A DNA stretch of 17,275 bases from Amylostereum areolatum (GCA_012932865.1 SAXG01000173.1:1-17275); one strand, 5' to 3'. Counted from the stretch's first letter, positions 7,941 through 15,803 are shown. Numbers and translations: made by a program. Notes: generated by a model from the letters alone, not told the origin.

Positions 7941-8678
7941 TAGATGTTCATCCACAAATGTGTCCAGTTCTTTTCTCTCCGGTACCGTCATTGGATACAG
8001 TTTACAATTCCGAGGTTTCCATCCTTCGATTAGATCTATCGCGTGATCCCAAGGTCTACTGATTGGAAAGCGTTCCGACGCTTTCTTTTCGAATACTTTC
8101 TGATATTGTTTGTAGCTGGGTGGAATCATCTCATCGAGTGTCTTCTTCTTCTCTCCTAGGGCCGCTCTTTCTGCGAGTTCTTGCGCCTTAGTTGCTCTTA
8201 CCGTTATCCAGGTACTAGTTTCGTTCATTTCTTCTACAACTGGTATTGTTTCTATGTTAGCCTTCCCATAGAATGTTCTGATTGTCTTGATCTCTACGAG
8301 GTCGGAATCGAATTCGGGATCTTCTTGTTCTTCAATCGTTGTGTGGTGGTTTGCCTTTTGTTCTTCGAATGATTGTAGAAAGGGTTCGTCCTTTCCTTGG
8401 ATGATCATTGTTTTACTCGTAGTGGAGCACGTACCTGGACACATTTGTAGTGTAATCTGTCTCTTTCTCCAATCGATACTAGGATTATGTTTCTTGAGCC
8501 AAGGGGTTCCTAAGATTACTTCGTCTCCTCCCAGGGCTGTGACGAACAGTCCTAGGGTTTCGCGGTGTATTTCTCCGTTGATCCCTTCCATTGTCATCGG
8601 AAGGTGTACCTTTTGTTTGATCTCTCCCAGAGTGTTCCGAGATCCGTCAACGTTGTATATCGGTATCGGTTTCTTAAG

Positions 8679-8681
8679 TTA
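8679..8681 (-). other. Premature TAA in the protease
   Basis: This in-frame stop falls between NLI and LKKPIPIYN of the protease-to-linker frame, which stays open on both sides. A single base change explains it. It follows the DSGA active site, so a short protease could still be made, but RT and integrase would be lost. Confidence 0.8.
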
Positions 8682-8916
8682 GATCAGATTCATCTTGTGT
8701 TTTCGTACGAAATCTGGATGGATTAGGGTACTGCTTGCTCCGCTATCTAGTAGCGCTTTCGCTGCGGCCTTACGGAACTTTCCATGAAACATAACAGGTA
8801 TATGAATTGATGGAGCGTGCGTTGCCCCATCTTGGTATGACCTTATATACACTGTTCTATTTACGTCATCCCCTGTTTCCTGCACAGGAGATTGATTTGA
8901 AAAGTTCATTGTCTGT

Positions 8917-8957
8917 GTCCTTTCAACAGCCGCGGTTGAAGGACGGTTCAAAAACCC
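8917..8957 (-). promoter_or_regulatory. -1 ribosomal frameshift site between gag and pol
   Basis: In the Gag frame the codons read CAG GGT TTT TGA. The heptamer G GGT TTT (8957-8951) fits the X XXY YYZ slippery rule. After a 6-nt spacer (8950-8945) comes a hairpin. The arm GTCCTTCAAC (8944-8935) pairs with GTTGAAAGGAC (8927-8917), giving 10 pairs with one bulged A and a 7-nt loop. The new frame opens directly into the protease as LNRPS. The geometry is typical of retroviral and L-A virus frameshift sites. Confidence 0.8.
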
Positions 8958-10993
8958 TGATTGTCTTTGAACATGTTGGCAGTGCGCGCGAACGTTTCAC
9001 TGTCCATCTTGTTCACGAGCTTGGTGATTTGATCAATCGGGGATTCTTCTTCTGTTAGATTCGCCGTTCGTGCATTGATCGTCGTTTGGGTACGTTTCTC
9101 TGGGCAGTTCCTGGAGATGTGCCCTGGCTTCCGGCAATAGAAGCATGATCCCGATTTCTGAAGTTCGGTACGTTCTTGCGGGGTAAGGCGTCTGAAGTTT
9201 CGGTTATTGTTTCCGGTCTGAGCAGCTCTGGCGGTGGTAGCATTCCCTTTGTTTCCTCTTCGGAATGGAACGTACGTCTGTGGTTTCTTGTATAGGAGGG
9301 TGAGATCGCTCGTCGGGTTCATTGGTCTCGTATAATGTCGTTGGAATGCTTGGGCTTCTTGCCAGTTATTATCGATGCGTAATGCGAGTTCATACCATTC
9401 TTCGATGTCGTTCGAGATGTGATCTCTCTTGAGGATCTCGACTACGACATCGTTGCGTAGTCCTCTCTTGAATTGGTTGATCAATGCTTTATGATCGTAA
9501 CCGGCTTCCATGGCATAGTCTCTGAAGATCGTGATGTAATCTTTGGTGTCCATAGTGCCTTGTTCCAGGCGCTGTATGTTGAATCTAGCGTCCCTTCCGG
9601 GGTCTATTTCTCCAAAGGTTTCTAAGAAGTGGTCGCGGAACACCGTCCATGGAAGGTATGCTTCTGGATCTAGGCCGCGATCTCGTATCTTATCTATTTT
9701 TCTTATTAAAAGGGACACCCAATGAAGGGCAGGTCCATCGGTAAGATGCGAGAGTACAAAGGTTATCTTTCGCATATTGGCTTTATACGCGTTGGGAAAT
9801 GCTATGAAGCGAAGTACGCATTGTTCGATGAACTTTGCTGCTTTCGCTCGATCTCTTCCGTCGTATATTCCTAGTGCGTTTAGTTTGAATCCTTTGTCCT
9901 TATCATCGGGTTTTGATCCGATTGTGCCTGTTCCTCCTGGTGGGGAATTCCCTGGTGGGTGCTTTGATTCTTTCGGAAGATCCGCGGTCGCTCCTCTTCC
10001 GAAGACGTAGTCTCTGACTTCTTTTCCCTTCTTGTTATCTATTGATCGGTTGGAGAGTGATGGTGATGGTGGTGATAGCGCTCTCCATCTTATTGGGTCG
10101 GTCGTGTCAAATCCTAGGGAGAATTGAGTCTCATGTCTCGGTTTTGCGGGATTGGCTGGTGTTGGAGTTGTAGGCGTCTGGCGCGGTACATTAGTCTCTC
10201 CAGGGGGGACATTGCCAAGTGTGGTGGCGGGGTTGGGTATCGAGGTGGCGGTGTCTCCCATTGATGCGATGTTTTCGGGTTTTCCGAATAGATTTCCTTT
10301 TCTTCCTCTTGTGGTTCCGAAGATGTCGTCAGGTGATTGGGATCTTGTTGGGTTCTCTGTATGTTTTTTCGTTTCTGCTGCGCTCGATGGGCTGCTTTCT
10401 CGACTTCCTCCGGGATCGGACTTAATTTGGGGGTTTGATATAGTTCTCTTAGGTTCTGGCGCGGTTTCCTCTGGAGGTGGTGCGGCTGTTGCGGATTCTT
10501 GAGGATGCTGGGGTTTGGTTCGAGGGTTCTGTGGTTCGGTTGTCGTATCGGCTGTGTCGGTATCTGGATCAAATTCCCAGTAGTCCTTAATATTCCCGGT
10601 GTAAGGCTTCTTTTCGACCTTTTGTGCGTCCGGGTGTTTCCAGAGTTCTTCTGATGAGAGGGGCCCGATATGAGGTCTTGAATAATCTGGGCGCTTCCAA
10701 TGTGAGTTGTCGTAGCTTCCGTCTTTCTTTTCTCTTTTAGATCTATCTTTGAAGTAATCTGCTGCTGGGGGAAGATTGTATCTGTATATGGGTGGGTTCC
10801 ACTGATATTCATATGTCCCTTTGCTTTCTTTGGCGGTGAACGCTCCGTTGTAGTAAAAGAGGAGATTGTAGGGATCAAATGTCCAGCGATGATCTTCTTT
10901 TCCGTTGGGGAAGCTTCGACTGCAGTTTGATTGGAGATAAGGGATTTCAAAGTCTGATGGTCTTGTTTCAGCGGGTTGTTCCGCTGACTCCGT
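8948..10993 (-). CDS. gag: Gag polyprotein (capsid and CCHC nucleocapsid), probable ACG start
   Basis: Gag is the structural protein that packages element RNA. The frame is open from a TAG at 11062-11060 to the TGA at 8950-8948. Its first ATG is at 10261 (437 codons), but 244 codons before that are open and coding-like. They have aromatic-rich blocks (WTFDPYNLLFYYNG, YQWNPPIYRYN) also found in the fragment at 4938-5226. The proposed start is ACG at 10993 in the context CCACCACGG, giving 681 residues. Counting from ATG 10261, residues 128-300 form the Retrotrans_gag capsid-like region (IYDGRDRAKAAKFIEQC, LPWTVFRDHFLETFG). CFYCRKPGHISRNC (9145-9104) is a CX2CX4HX4C zinc knuckle. Between them is a Pro/Ser-rich linker. 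Another frame is also open over 10114-10950, but it lacks such domains and I treat it as a shadow. Confidence 0.85.
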   Translation of the reverse strand, partial: TESAEQPAETRPSDFEIPYLQSNCSRSFPNGKEDHRWTFDPYNLLFYYNGAFTAKESKGTYEYQWNPPIYRYNLPPAADYFKDRSKREKKDGSYDNSHWKRPDYSRPHIGPLSSEELWKHPDAQKVEKKPYTGNIKDYWEFDPDTDTADTTTEPQNPRTKPQHPQESATAAPPPEETAPEPKRTISNPQIKSDPGGSRESSPSSAAETKKHTENPTRSQSPDDIFGTTRGRKGNLFGKPENIASMGDTATSIPNPATTLGNVPPGETNVPRQTPTTPTPANPAKPRHETQFSLGFDTTDPIRWRALSPPSPSLSNRSIDNKKGKEVRDYVFGRGATADLPKESKHPPGNSPPGGTGTIGSKPDDKDKGFKLNALGIYDGRDRAKAAKFIEQCVLRFIAFPNAYKANMRKITFVLSHLTDGPALHWVSLLIRKIDKIRDRGLDPEAYLPWTVFRDHFLETFGEIDPGRDARFNIQRLEQGTMDTKDYITIFRDYAMEAGYDHKALINQFKRGLRNDVVVEILKRDHISNDIEEWYELALRIDNNWQEAQAFQRHYTRPMNPTSDLTLLYKKPQTYVPFRRGNKGNATTARAAQTGNNNRNFRRLTPQERTELQKSGSCFYCRKPGHISRNCPEKRTQTTINARTANLTEEESPIDQITKLVNKMDSETFARTANMFKDNQGF
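10991..10993 (-). promoter_or_regulatory. Candidate ACG start codon of Gag in Kozak context
   Basis: The sequence CCCACCACGGAG matches the optimal CCACCATGG context with ACG in place of ATG. It is the only good near-cognate start in frame between the TAG at 11062 and the ATG at 10261. The gag fragment at 4938-4940 keeps the same bases. No AUG occurs between the predicted transcript start (11304) and this codon. Confidence 0.5.
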
Positions 10994-11051
10994 GGTGGGT
11001 GTTTCGTTTGATGCTCTGCACCAAACTGTAGGGTGAGCTAATGTAGAGGAG

Positions 11052-11061
11052 AGCTCGTTCT
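11052..11061 (-). promoter_or_regulatory. Primer binding site, self-priming type
   Basis: On the minus strand, AGAACGAGCT begins 2 nt after the LTR end. It is perfectly complementary over 10 nt to AGCTCGTTCT at 11304-11295, which lies 34 nt after the start of the TATA box, where the transcript should begin. This is the arrangement known from Tf1 and sushi elements, whose RNA 5' end folds back to prime reverse transcription. Confidence 0.65.
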
Positions 11062-11332
11062 AGTGTTAAGGACGGTCCTTATCACGTGACAAGCGGCTCA
11101 GGCTACAGTATTCGTACGTGTGAGAGGTGGGATCAGGTGATCCAGACGTCTCAGTTATACGAAGGTTGAGGTTGATAAGCGAAGCAGTAAGTCTTCTCGG
11201 AAGACTTAGGCGAGCTTTCGACTTAGTTACTTTGAGTTCTCTTTAATAGTTTTAAGAGGAGGTTCTTATTAAGAACAGTCCTGTATTTACAAAGAGAACG
11301 AGCTGAGGAATAGCTCGTTCGATGAGCCTCCT

Positions 11333-11338
11333 TTTATA
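11333..11338 (-). promoter_or_regulatory. LTR promoter TATA box
   Basis: TATAAA within CTTATAAAAGGAGG lies between CCTCCTT and AAGGAGG arms. All three LTRs keep it (plus strand 4592-4597, and about 14790-14796 in the third). It is 34 nt upstream of the self-primer sequence. Confidence 0.75.
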
Positions 11339-11437
11339 AGGAAGGAGGTCGAGTAAATATGTGTACATTGAGCGACGGTCGCATCAAGTATCTACGGGGA
11401 TGAGACTGTGGCACCATCGTGGCTATGCCGTTGAGAC

Positions 11438-11494
11438 GGTGACGATCTGTGGCACTGTCGTCGGGGTGGGTGACGATCTGTGGCACTGTCGTCG
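11438..11494 (-). repeat. 31-bp tandem repeat in U3
   Basis: Two copies, starting at 11438 and 11469 on the plus strand, contain GACGATCTGTGGCACTGTCG. The LTR at 4338 has the same pair with small deletions, and the LTR at 14525 has a decayed form. Repeats in U3 often act as enhancers (inference). Confidence 0.7.
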
Positions 11495-11603
11495 TCGCGT
11501 CGTTGAGACGGTTACGAACTGGGGCGCAGTCGTAATCCGTCGTTTAGCGACGTCCTTCCTAGTAAGGTAATGGAAAATGAAGTACCTTGGACAAGTTGTA
11601 ACA

Positions 11604-11829
11604 ATACCCCGACTCTGGTAACACATGGGAACCGGCATCTAATCTGGAAGGATCAAAAGATGCGATCACAGAGTTCCACCGGAATAACCCCAAGGCACCG
11701 AAGTTGCCACCACAGCCAATCAGAGATACCAACACAGAAGCCACTGATCATGACGAAACCGACGCAACACAGCAAGAACGAAGACCAACAAGACGAAAGA
11801 AACGCAAGACGAAAGTAAGACATTGGTGA
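11604..11829 (+). pseudogene. pol: Chromodomain end and basic tail of pol (E3, resumed)
   Basis: After the 5-bp duplication ATACC the plus strand continues the interrupted chromodomain as PDSGNTWEPASNLEGSKD, AITEFHRNNPKAPKLPPQP. It then ends with RRPTRRKKRKTKVRHW and a TGA at 11827-11829. It completes the piece at 5250-5514 on the opposite strand. The basic tail may be a nuclear signal. This copy supplies the correct pol stop. Confidence 0.85.
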
Positions 11830-11863
11830 GACTCAACGACATTCAGACGAATGCACTGCCAAC

Positions 11864-11875
11864 AAGAGGGGGATA
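11864..11875 (+). other. Internal polypurine tract (E3)
   Basis: AAGAGGGGGATA lies 34 nt after the pol stop. It is the counterpart of 1269-1281 and nearly equal to the 3' tract. It is followed by AAAACCCT and, 33 nt on, by an ATG. Confidence 0.5.
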
Positions 11876-11908
11876 AAAACCCTACGGGTTCAACAAGACA
11901 GATCACCA

Positions 11909-12690
11909 ATGTCCACCACCCCAAACGCAACCAACACCTCCTCGACCAATCAAATCGTCTCACCTAACAATGTCGACCGCATCCGTCTCGTCTGCAACAG
12001 AGCACACCACACTCAACAAGAACGCGCCCTCTGCGGAGACTGCTTCATCGCTCGATCGGCAGCAATCTTCGCAATTAAGTCAGTACCCTCCTCCGTCTAG
12101 GTCAGGACCAGACGGAAGAACAGGGGTTAAGCCGACTAGAAGCACACAGAAGAACCCTAACTAAAGCACCCGGATTCCTCACAGGTGCTAATGCAATCCC
12201 CGTGGCCCGGAGCCACGGAAGTCCTACAGCCCGATTCCCCGATCCTAGAGAGCCAGATAGCCCGCATGATAGCCGGAGTAGCGATCGAACAGGCCAGAGA
12301 ACGGATAGACAACCTCAAGAGGGAGTCAGCCGATGTCAGGAACATACTGGAGAACCACATCAAGATGCTCGACGGAGAACTCCGCCAGTTAGACTCGAGG
12401 TACCTGACGCTCTCGACCGAAATGGAGGAGCGAGAGGTCAAGCTTCTTCGACGATTCAGGAAACTAGCGCAGCGGCTATACTCAACGTCGCAGAACTGCG
12501 AAAGTTCCTCACCGAAGTCGGACCTCCGAGTCAACTGGCTCAACTGGGAAAGACATACCTTCCGTGCCGCTTACGAAGGAGAAATCCTCCGGAGACGAAT
12601 GGAAACTACCGGAGTTCCCCATATGTTGTCACGTGAAGGCCCCGACATCGACCTCATCTTCCATGGACAATCACATCCCTCGGGATCCTC
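11909..12690 (+). pseudogene. ORF3, 5' part: spliced N-terminus and coiled coil (E3)
   Basis: There are ATGs at 11909 (MSTTPNATNTSS) and 11970 (MSTASVSSATEH) in different frames. The second frame stays open to GPDGRTG, then a probable intron (12126-12184) leads in phase into VLMQSPWPGATEV and a long coiled coil (about 12235-12480: IARMIAGVAIEQARERIDNL, ILENHIKMLDGELRQLDSRY, EMEEREVKLLRRFRKLAQRL). A frame change follows near 12500-12550. Similarity to the E1 copy ends near 12680-12690, where unrelated sequence begins. The matching second half (proline-rich part and CCHC) appears on the minus strand at 16102-17275. Confidence 0.65.
12126..12184 (+). other. Probable 59-nt intron in ORF3 (E3)
   Basis: The acceptor CCTCACAG ends at 12184, with a perfect branch site CTAAC at 12157-12161, 23 nt upstream. 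The donor reads GTTAAG, where the other copy has GTAAGC; an inserted T is likely. The ATG at 12191 would be the first AUG of the second exon. Confidence 0.5.
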
Positions 12691-14524
12691 CTCATCAAAA
12701 ACGTCTGCTATCACCGCGGTCGTGTGATAGCTCGTCAGCCGAATCATCATGCCAAGTTCTCCATCAAAAGTCGAGGACTTGTTGACTTCGCAAATACGAT
12801 AAGTTTCTTCGCACAAAATTAATTCAACCAATTTTCACGCCCCGTCGCGTAACGGCCTTCCCATCGACGACGATAAACCACCCCAACCACACCATCTTTC
12901 CACTCTCCGCTGCCCACGCGCGATGCCACAAAAGACGATTCCCAAATCTCCGGTATCAATCGCTCAGACCTCCACGACCAATGCAAAACGCAAGTTTCCT
13001 CGACGGATTGCCAACGGCAGCTACAAGACACAAATGTCAATCGGAACGTTCATGGCAGAATCTGCTCACATTATACTCCCTAACGGAGTACTCACTCGAA
13101 GATGTGGATAAATTGCTGCGAGGAGAACATCAGCAACCCCGTTTCACTTCCTAGGACATGATCTACACTCACAAGTTTAGCCACCAAGCTACAATCTACT
13201 CGGATTCGGACCAATCAGACAGCGAGTATGCTCACAGACGATCGGGAGAATCCTGACATGTGTCAACGCTCATATGGAATATGGACTTTGTAAAAGGTGT
13301 GGTACTGGTGATCGTGAATCCAGGACTTGTGCCTCTCACGATTCAAGTTCCATATCTCTACCTGCTCGCTCGTGGTCGGCGAATCTTCACTTCACGATGG
13401 AAGGAGCCTTGACCGGGAATCAGGACAACATCTCCCACGCTCCTTTTTGTAGCGTCTTCGGCTGCTGTGTGTTCGGAACAGTGGAGGATCTGTAAACAGA
13501 ATCTGGAGCGATGTCAGACATCGGCTGAGGAACTCGAACCGCCTCCAGTTCGCACGTCTTCCCACTCACGACCGATACCCTCCGTAAGTAGGACTAATCC
13601 TCGCGATCCAATCCTCTTACGCCCCTCCTTCCCGCATGTTCCCTGCTCTTGACTAATCTTTGATTTGCCTCGCAGGATCGTTCTCACACCGTTTGCAATT
13701 ATGCTTATGGCGCACAGCGAATTTTTCCTTCAAACCTGTTCCCGTAAGGTGGTTTTGGTGCTGGATGTTCTCGTCAGCAATCACCCGCGCCGCCCACGTG
13801 AAGTATGTCGGTGCTCGGTCGCTGGTTTGCCAGTTTTTTACACCACAAACCCTCCGCCTCCTCTCGCTCCTCTTCAAAGTCTGCACAAGAAACCGAACAA
13901 AGCCAGTGTGCCGACACGTGCCACGTTCCTCCTGATTTACACCAATAAACCAGATGGTTAAGATCGTGGGATGCGGACTGGAGGAATCAACAGATAACTA
14001 TGCAAACGGCGACAGCGGCAAACCATGTGTGAGCTTGACCGTGTTCGAAGGATGGTCTGCGCGATCTGGAGATTGGTCCTCGACCCGCGGAACCACCTGC
14101 GTCAAGCAGAGCAAGAACGGCACACGAGAACATTCACCTTGAAAAAGTTACTACTAGCAGGTAAATGGACCGACAGCTCAAGTCCGTTCATGTGGCGTCA
14201 CATGCTACTTCTTCATGCTCATGCGACAACCGTCCTCTTGCCTCGCGACTAGCATCGTACACTTGTCCCTAGCACCGTTCAAGACAATCAGCCACGGTGA
14301 CACGCCATCGATTGGCGGGGAGGGAAGTCAAATGGTCCATTCCAATGTCCACATCGGACCATACCGAATTGGACAACCCAGCGGACAAACACGAATTGGT
14401 CTTGGAGGTACTCGTTGAGTTCAACCATGCTCGCGGATTGTCAAGGAGGGCTGCCTCTCCGCGAAGATCATGTCATCTCTCAGCGGAGACCAATCCCACT
14501 GCTGCGAGACATCTACGTACTTTG
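12691..14524. other. Non-element DNA of unknown nature, one intron-like signal
   Basis: This 1.8 kb matches no other part of the window. Frames are short on both strands and none is recognised. On the plus strand, 13584-13675 looks like a spliceosomal intron (donor GTAAGT, CTAAT branch site at 13653-13657, acceptor CGCAG). In one phase it joins SAEELEPPPVRTSSHSRPIPS to DRSHTVCNYAYGAQRIF, and in another to IVLTPFAIMLMAHSEF. I cannot say which frame, if any, is coding. It may be host flanking DNA or a gene remnant. Confidence 0.4.
13584..13675 (+). other. Candidate spliceosomal intron, 92 nt
   Basis: GTAAGT donor, TTGACTAATC with a CTAAT branch site, and a pyrimidine-rich end to CGCAG. It fits basidiomycete introns and suggests that part of a spliced host gene lies here on the plus strand. 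Confidence 0.4.
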
Positions 14525-15038
14525 TGTAAGTGACGGTCCTTATCACGTGACAAGCACTCAGGGCCCTAACAGTATCTACGGTGAGAGGTGGGATAGGTGA
14601 TCCAGAGTCTCAGTTATACGAAGGTTGAAGGTTATAACGAAGCAGTAAGTCTCGCGGAAGACTTAGAGCGAGCTTTCACTTAGTTACTTTGAGTTCTCTT
14701 TAAGTTTTTAAAAGAGAGTTCTTATTAAGAACAGTCCTGTATTTAACAAAGAGAACGAGCTGAGGAATGGCTCGTTCGATGAGCCTCCTTTTATAAGGAA
14801 GGAGGTCGAGTAAATATGTGTACATTTGAGCGACGGTCGCATCAAGTTAACTACGGGGATGAGACTGTGGCACCGTCGTGGCTATGCCGTTGAACGGACG
14901 GTGTGACTGATCTTGGGCGATCTTGCTGCGTCGTCGCTTCGTTGAGACGGTACGAACTGGGGCGCAGTCTAATCCGTCGTTTAGCGAGTCCTTCCTAGTA
15001 ATGAATGGAAAATGAAGTACCTCGGGCACGTTGTAACA
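14525..15038 (-). repeat. LTR, 514 bp (3' LTR, diverged copy, probably E3)
   Basis: On the minus strand it starts TGTTACAACGTGCCC and ends near CGTCACTTACA. It keeps the TATA region, the R-start hairpin and the U5 palindromes, but many single-base gaps and substitutions separate it from the other LTRs. A polypurine tract precedes it, so it is a 3' LTR. The flanking bases CAAAG (minus strand, 14524 downward) would be the target duplication if the end is placed correctly. Confidence 0.85.
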
Positions 15039-15052
15039 CTATCCCCCTCTCT
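15039..15052 (-). promoter_or_regulatory. 3' polypurine tract (second copy)
   Basis: On the minus strand, AGAGAGGGGGATAG abuts the LTR start, identical to 4324-4337. Confidence 0.8.
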
Positions 15053-15272
15053 AGAATCTACGTCCGAGATTCCTGAATCGAAGCAGGTTCGTTAGAGGAT
15101 GTCTTGAACATTTGTTCGTCGCGTGCGCTCTTCGCCATTGGAAAAGGAATATTGTTGAATGCGAGAATGGTGAGGCTAAGTCCTACGATGATGCTGACGA
15201 CGTATGAGCCAGCCGGAGACGTGGGCGTATTGAAATCCGCGATAGTCGGGTGATTGTGGCTGATTGCATCAT
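15039..15272 (-). pseudogene. ORF5 remnant (membrane protein), frameshifted
   Basis: On the minus strand ATGATGCAATC opens MMQSATIT. Across frame changes one can follow FNTP, YVVSIIVGL, LTIL, FLFQWRRA and RFRNL of the protein at 4105. The hydrophobic segment and the following basic residues are recognisable, which supports ORF5 as a genuine element gene. It is broken by several single-base indels. Confidence 0.5.
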
Positions 15273-15326
15273 GCTTCTGGTTGTGCGTTTCTGATGTTCA
15301 CTTCTTTATCTCCTTGTCCGGCACCC

Positions 15327-15353
15327 AAGCGATAGAATTCTATTCTATCGCTT
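15327..15353. repeat. Perfect 12-bp-arm inverted repeat
   Basis: AAGCGATAGAAT and ATTCTATCGCTT flank a TCT loop. It corresponds to the shorter repeat at 4028-4048, between ORF4 and ORF5. Confidence 0.75.
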
Positions 15354-15415
15354 TAAACAACGCCCTACTACTTCAGTCTCCTCCCCATCTATCGTAGTAG
15401 CCCCTAACCGATGTC

Positions 15416-15723
15416 CTATCCTCGCCGTTCGTCGCGTGATCCGGGCCTTGAACCGAGGCCCGCGCTTTCGGAAGAGTCCCTTGATACGCATCTTCCCTTC
15501 GACTCTTGCATGGCTTCTTCGTCTAAGCTTCTCGGCCTTTTCATGCAGCGAGCGACGTCTGACGGTTTAGGAGCTTCCGTGACTCGTTTGAGATACGAAG
15601 GAGTTCTTCGTCCTGCGGGGTCGGGTGTGGAGTGCGCGAGAGGACGGCGAAGGAGGAGGAGTGGTAGGGGGGTTTGGTCGGTGTGGAGAGGTTGCGCGAC
15701 GAGGAGGCGAGGGTAGAAGACAT
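15416..15723 (-). pseudogene. ORF4 copy, frameshifted
   Basis: On the minus strand it starts MSSTLASSSRNLSTPT and keeps HPTPQDEELLR and KLLNR, as in 3652-3962, then loses the frame. The end at 15416 is set by the aligned TAG. Substitutions relative to the first copy show real divergence, but the frame breaks may be assembly errors. Function unknown. Confidence 0.45.
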
Positions 15724-15793
15724 AGTGGTTGGTTTGGGTGGTGTAGGGGGTGTTTGAGACGATGTCTGAGGATATTATCGTTTTGTGGCTTTT

Positions 15794-15803
15794 CCTTTTA
15801 TAT
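15794..15803 (-). promoter_or_regulatory. TATA-like box upstream of ORF4 (second copy)
   Basis: ATATAAAAGG on the minus strand, about 70 nt before the ORF4 ATG, is a better TATA match than the first copy's CATAAAAGG. It resembles the LTR promoter box. Confidence 0.45.

Larger units (their letters stand above)
5515..8951 (-). pseudogene. pol: Pol: protease, reverse transcriptase, RNase H, integrase (two in-frame stops)
   Basis: One continuous minus-strand frame runs from 8951, entered by a -1 shift from Gag. It has an aspartic protease (ALLDSGASST, catalytic Asp codon at 8747-8745; ILGTPWLKKH follows). The RT has LDLRWGYNN and YMDD (7556-7545). RNase H shows ESDAS, YDKELL and WTDHKN. Integrase has an HHCC zinc region (GHPG..CPVC) and a catalytic triad in SDFITD, SDRGPQF and GETERV, at roughly 6236, 6056 and 5948; the last two Asp/Glu are 35 residues apart, as expected. 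A TAA (8681-8679) interrupts the protease and a TGA (7940-7938) lies before RT where Arg CGA is usual. A 32-bp duplication breaks the end. Apart from those, the frame is open. Confidence 0.93.
5515..11603 (-). mobile_element. Ty3/gypsy chromovirus copy E2: 5' LTR, gag, pol to integrase
   Basis: This is the most complete copy in the window. On the minus strand it runs 5' LTR (11603-11064), self-priming site, AUG-free leader, Gag, -1 frameshift site, protease, reverse transcriptase, RNase H and integrase. It ends at a 32-bp duplication where it is joined to a diverged pol tail. The domain order with integrase after RNase H is that of Ty3/gypsy, and the related tails carry a chromodomain. Coding damage is light: two point stops in pol. 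Confidence 0.92.
11064..11603 (-). repeat. LTR, 540 bp (5' LTR of E2)
   Basis: On the minus strand it starts TGTTACAACTTG and ends TCCTTAACA (terminal inverted repeat TGTTA/TAACA). U3 has two copies of a 31-bp tandem repeat (11438-11494). The TATA box is at 11338-11333 and the predicted start at 11304. Near the start, GAACGAGCT and AGCTCGTTC form a hairpin. U5 holds palindromes at AAGTCTTC/GAAGACTT, GGATCACCTGATCC and the terminal TAAGGAC/GTCCTTA. It is followed by the primer site, so it is a 5' LTR. Confidence 0.92.

Noticed and set aside
10114..10950. A second long open frame (278 codons) overlapping the Gag N-terminus.
   Set aside because: It starts at TTG, has low-complexity Gln/Pro/Lys composition and no recognisable domain. 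The overlapping Gag frame shows third-position changes against the copy at 4938-5226. It is most likely a shadow.
11013..11023. TGGTGCAGAGC on the minus strand (TGGCGCAGAGC at 4907-4917) resembles a tRNA-type primer binding site ending in the complement of CCA.
   Set aside because: It lies about 40 nt inside the LTR end. The LTR end is fixed by the target duplication at 5250, and a tRNA site should abut it. The self-priming 10-mer is adjacent and a perfect match.
13290..13350. Short near-inverted ATCGTGAATC/CACGATTC motifs as a transposon terminal repeat.
   Set aside because: The match is short and imperfect, with no paired end or target duplication found.
12691..14524. The unique segment as a DNA transposon inserted into ORF3.
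   Set aside because: No terminal inverted repeats, no transposase-like frame and no target duplication were seen. It borders an LTR on one side only.
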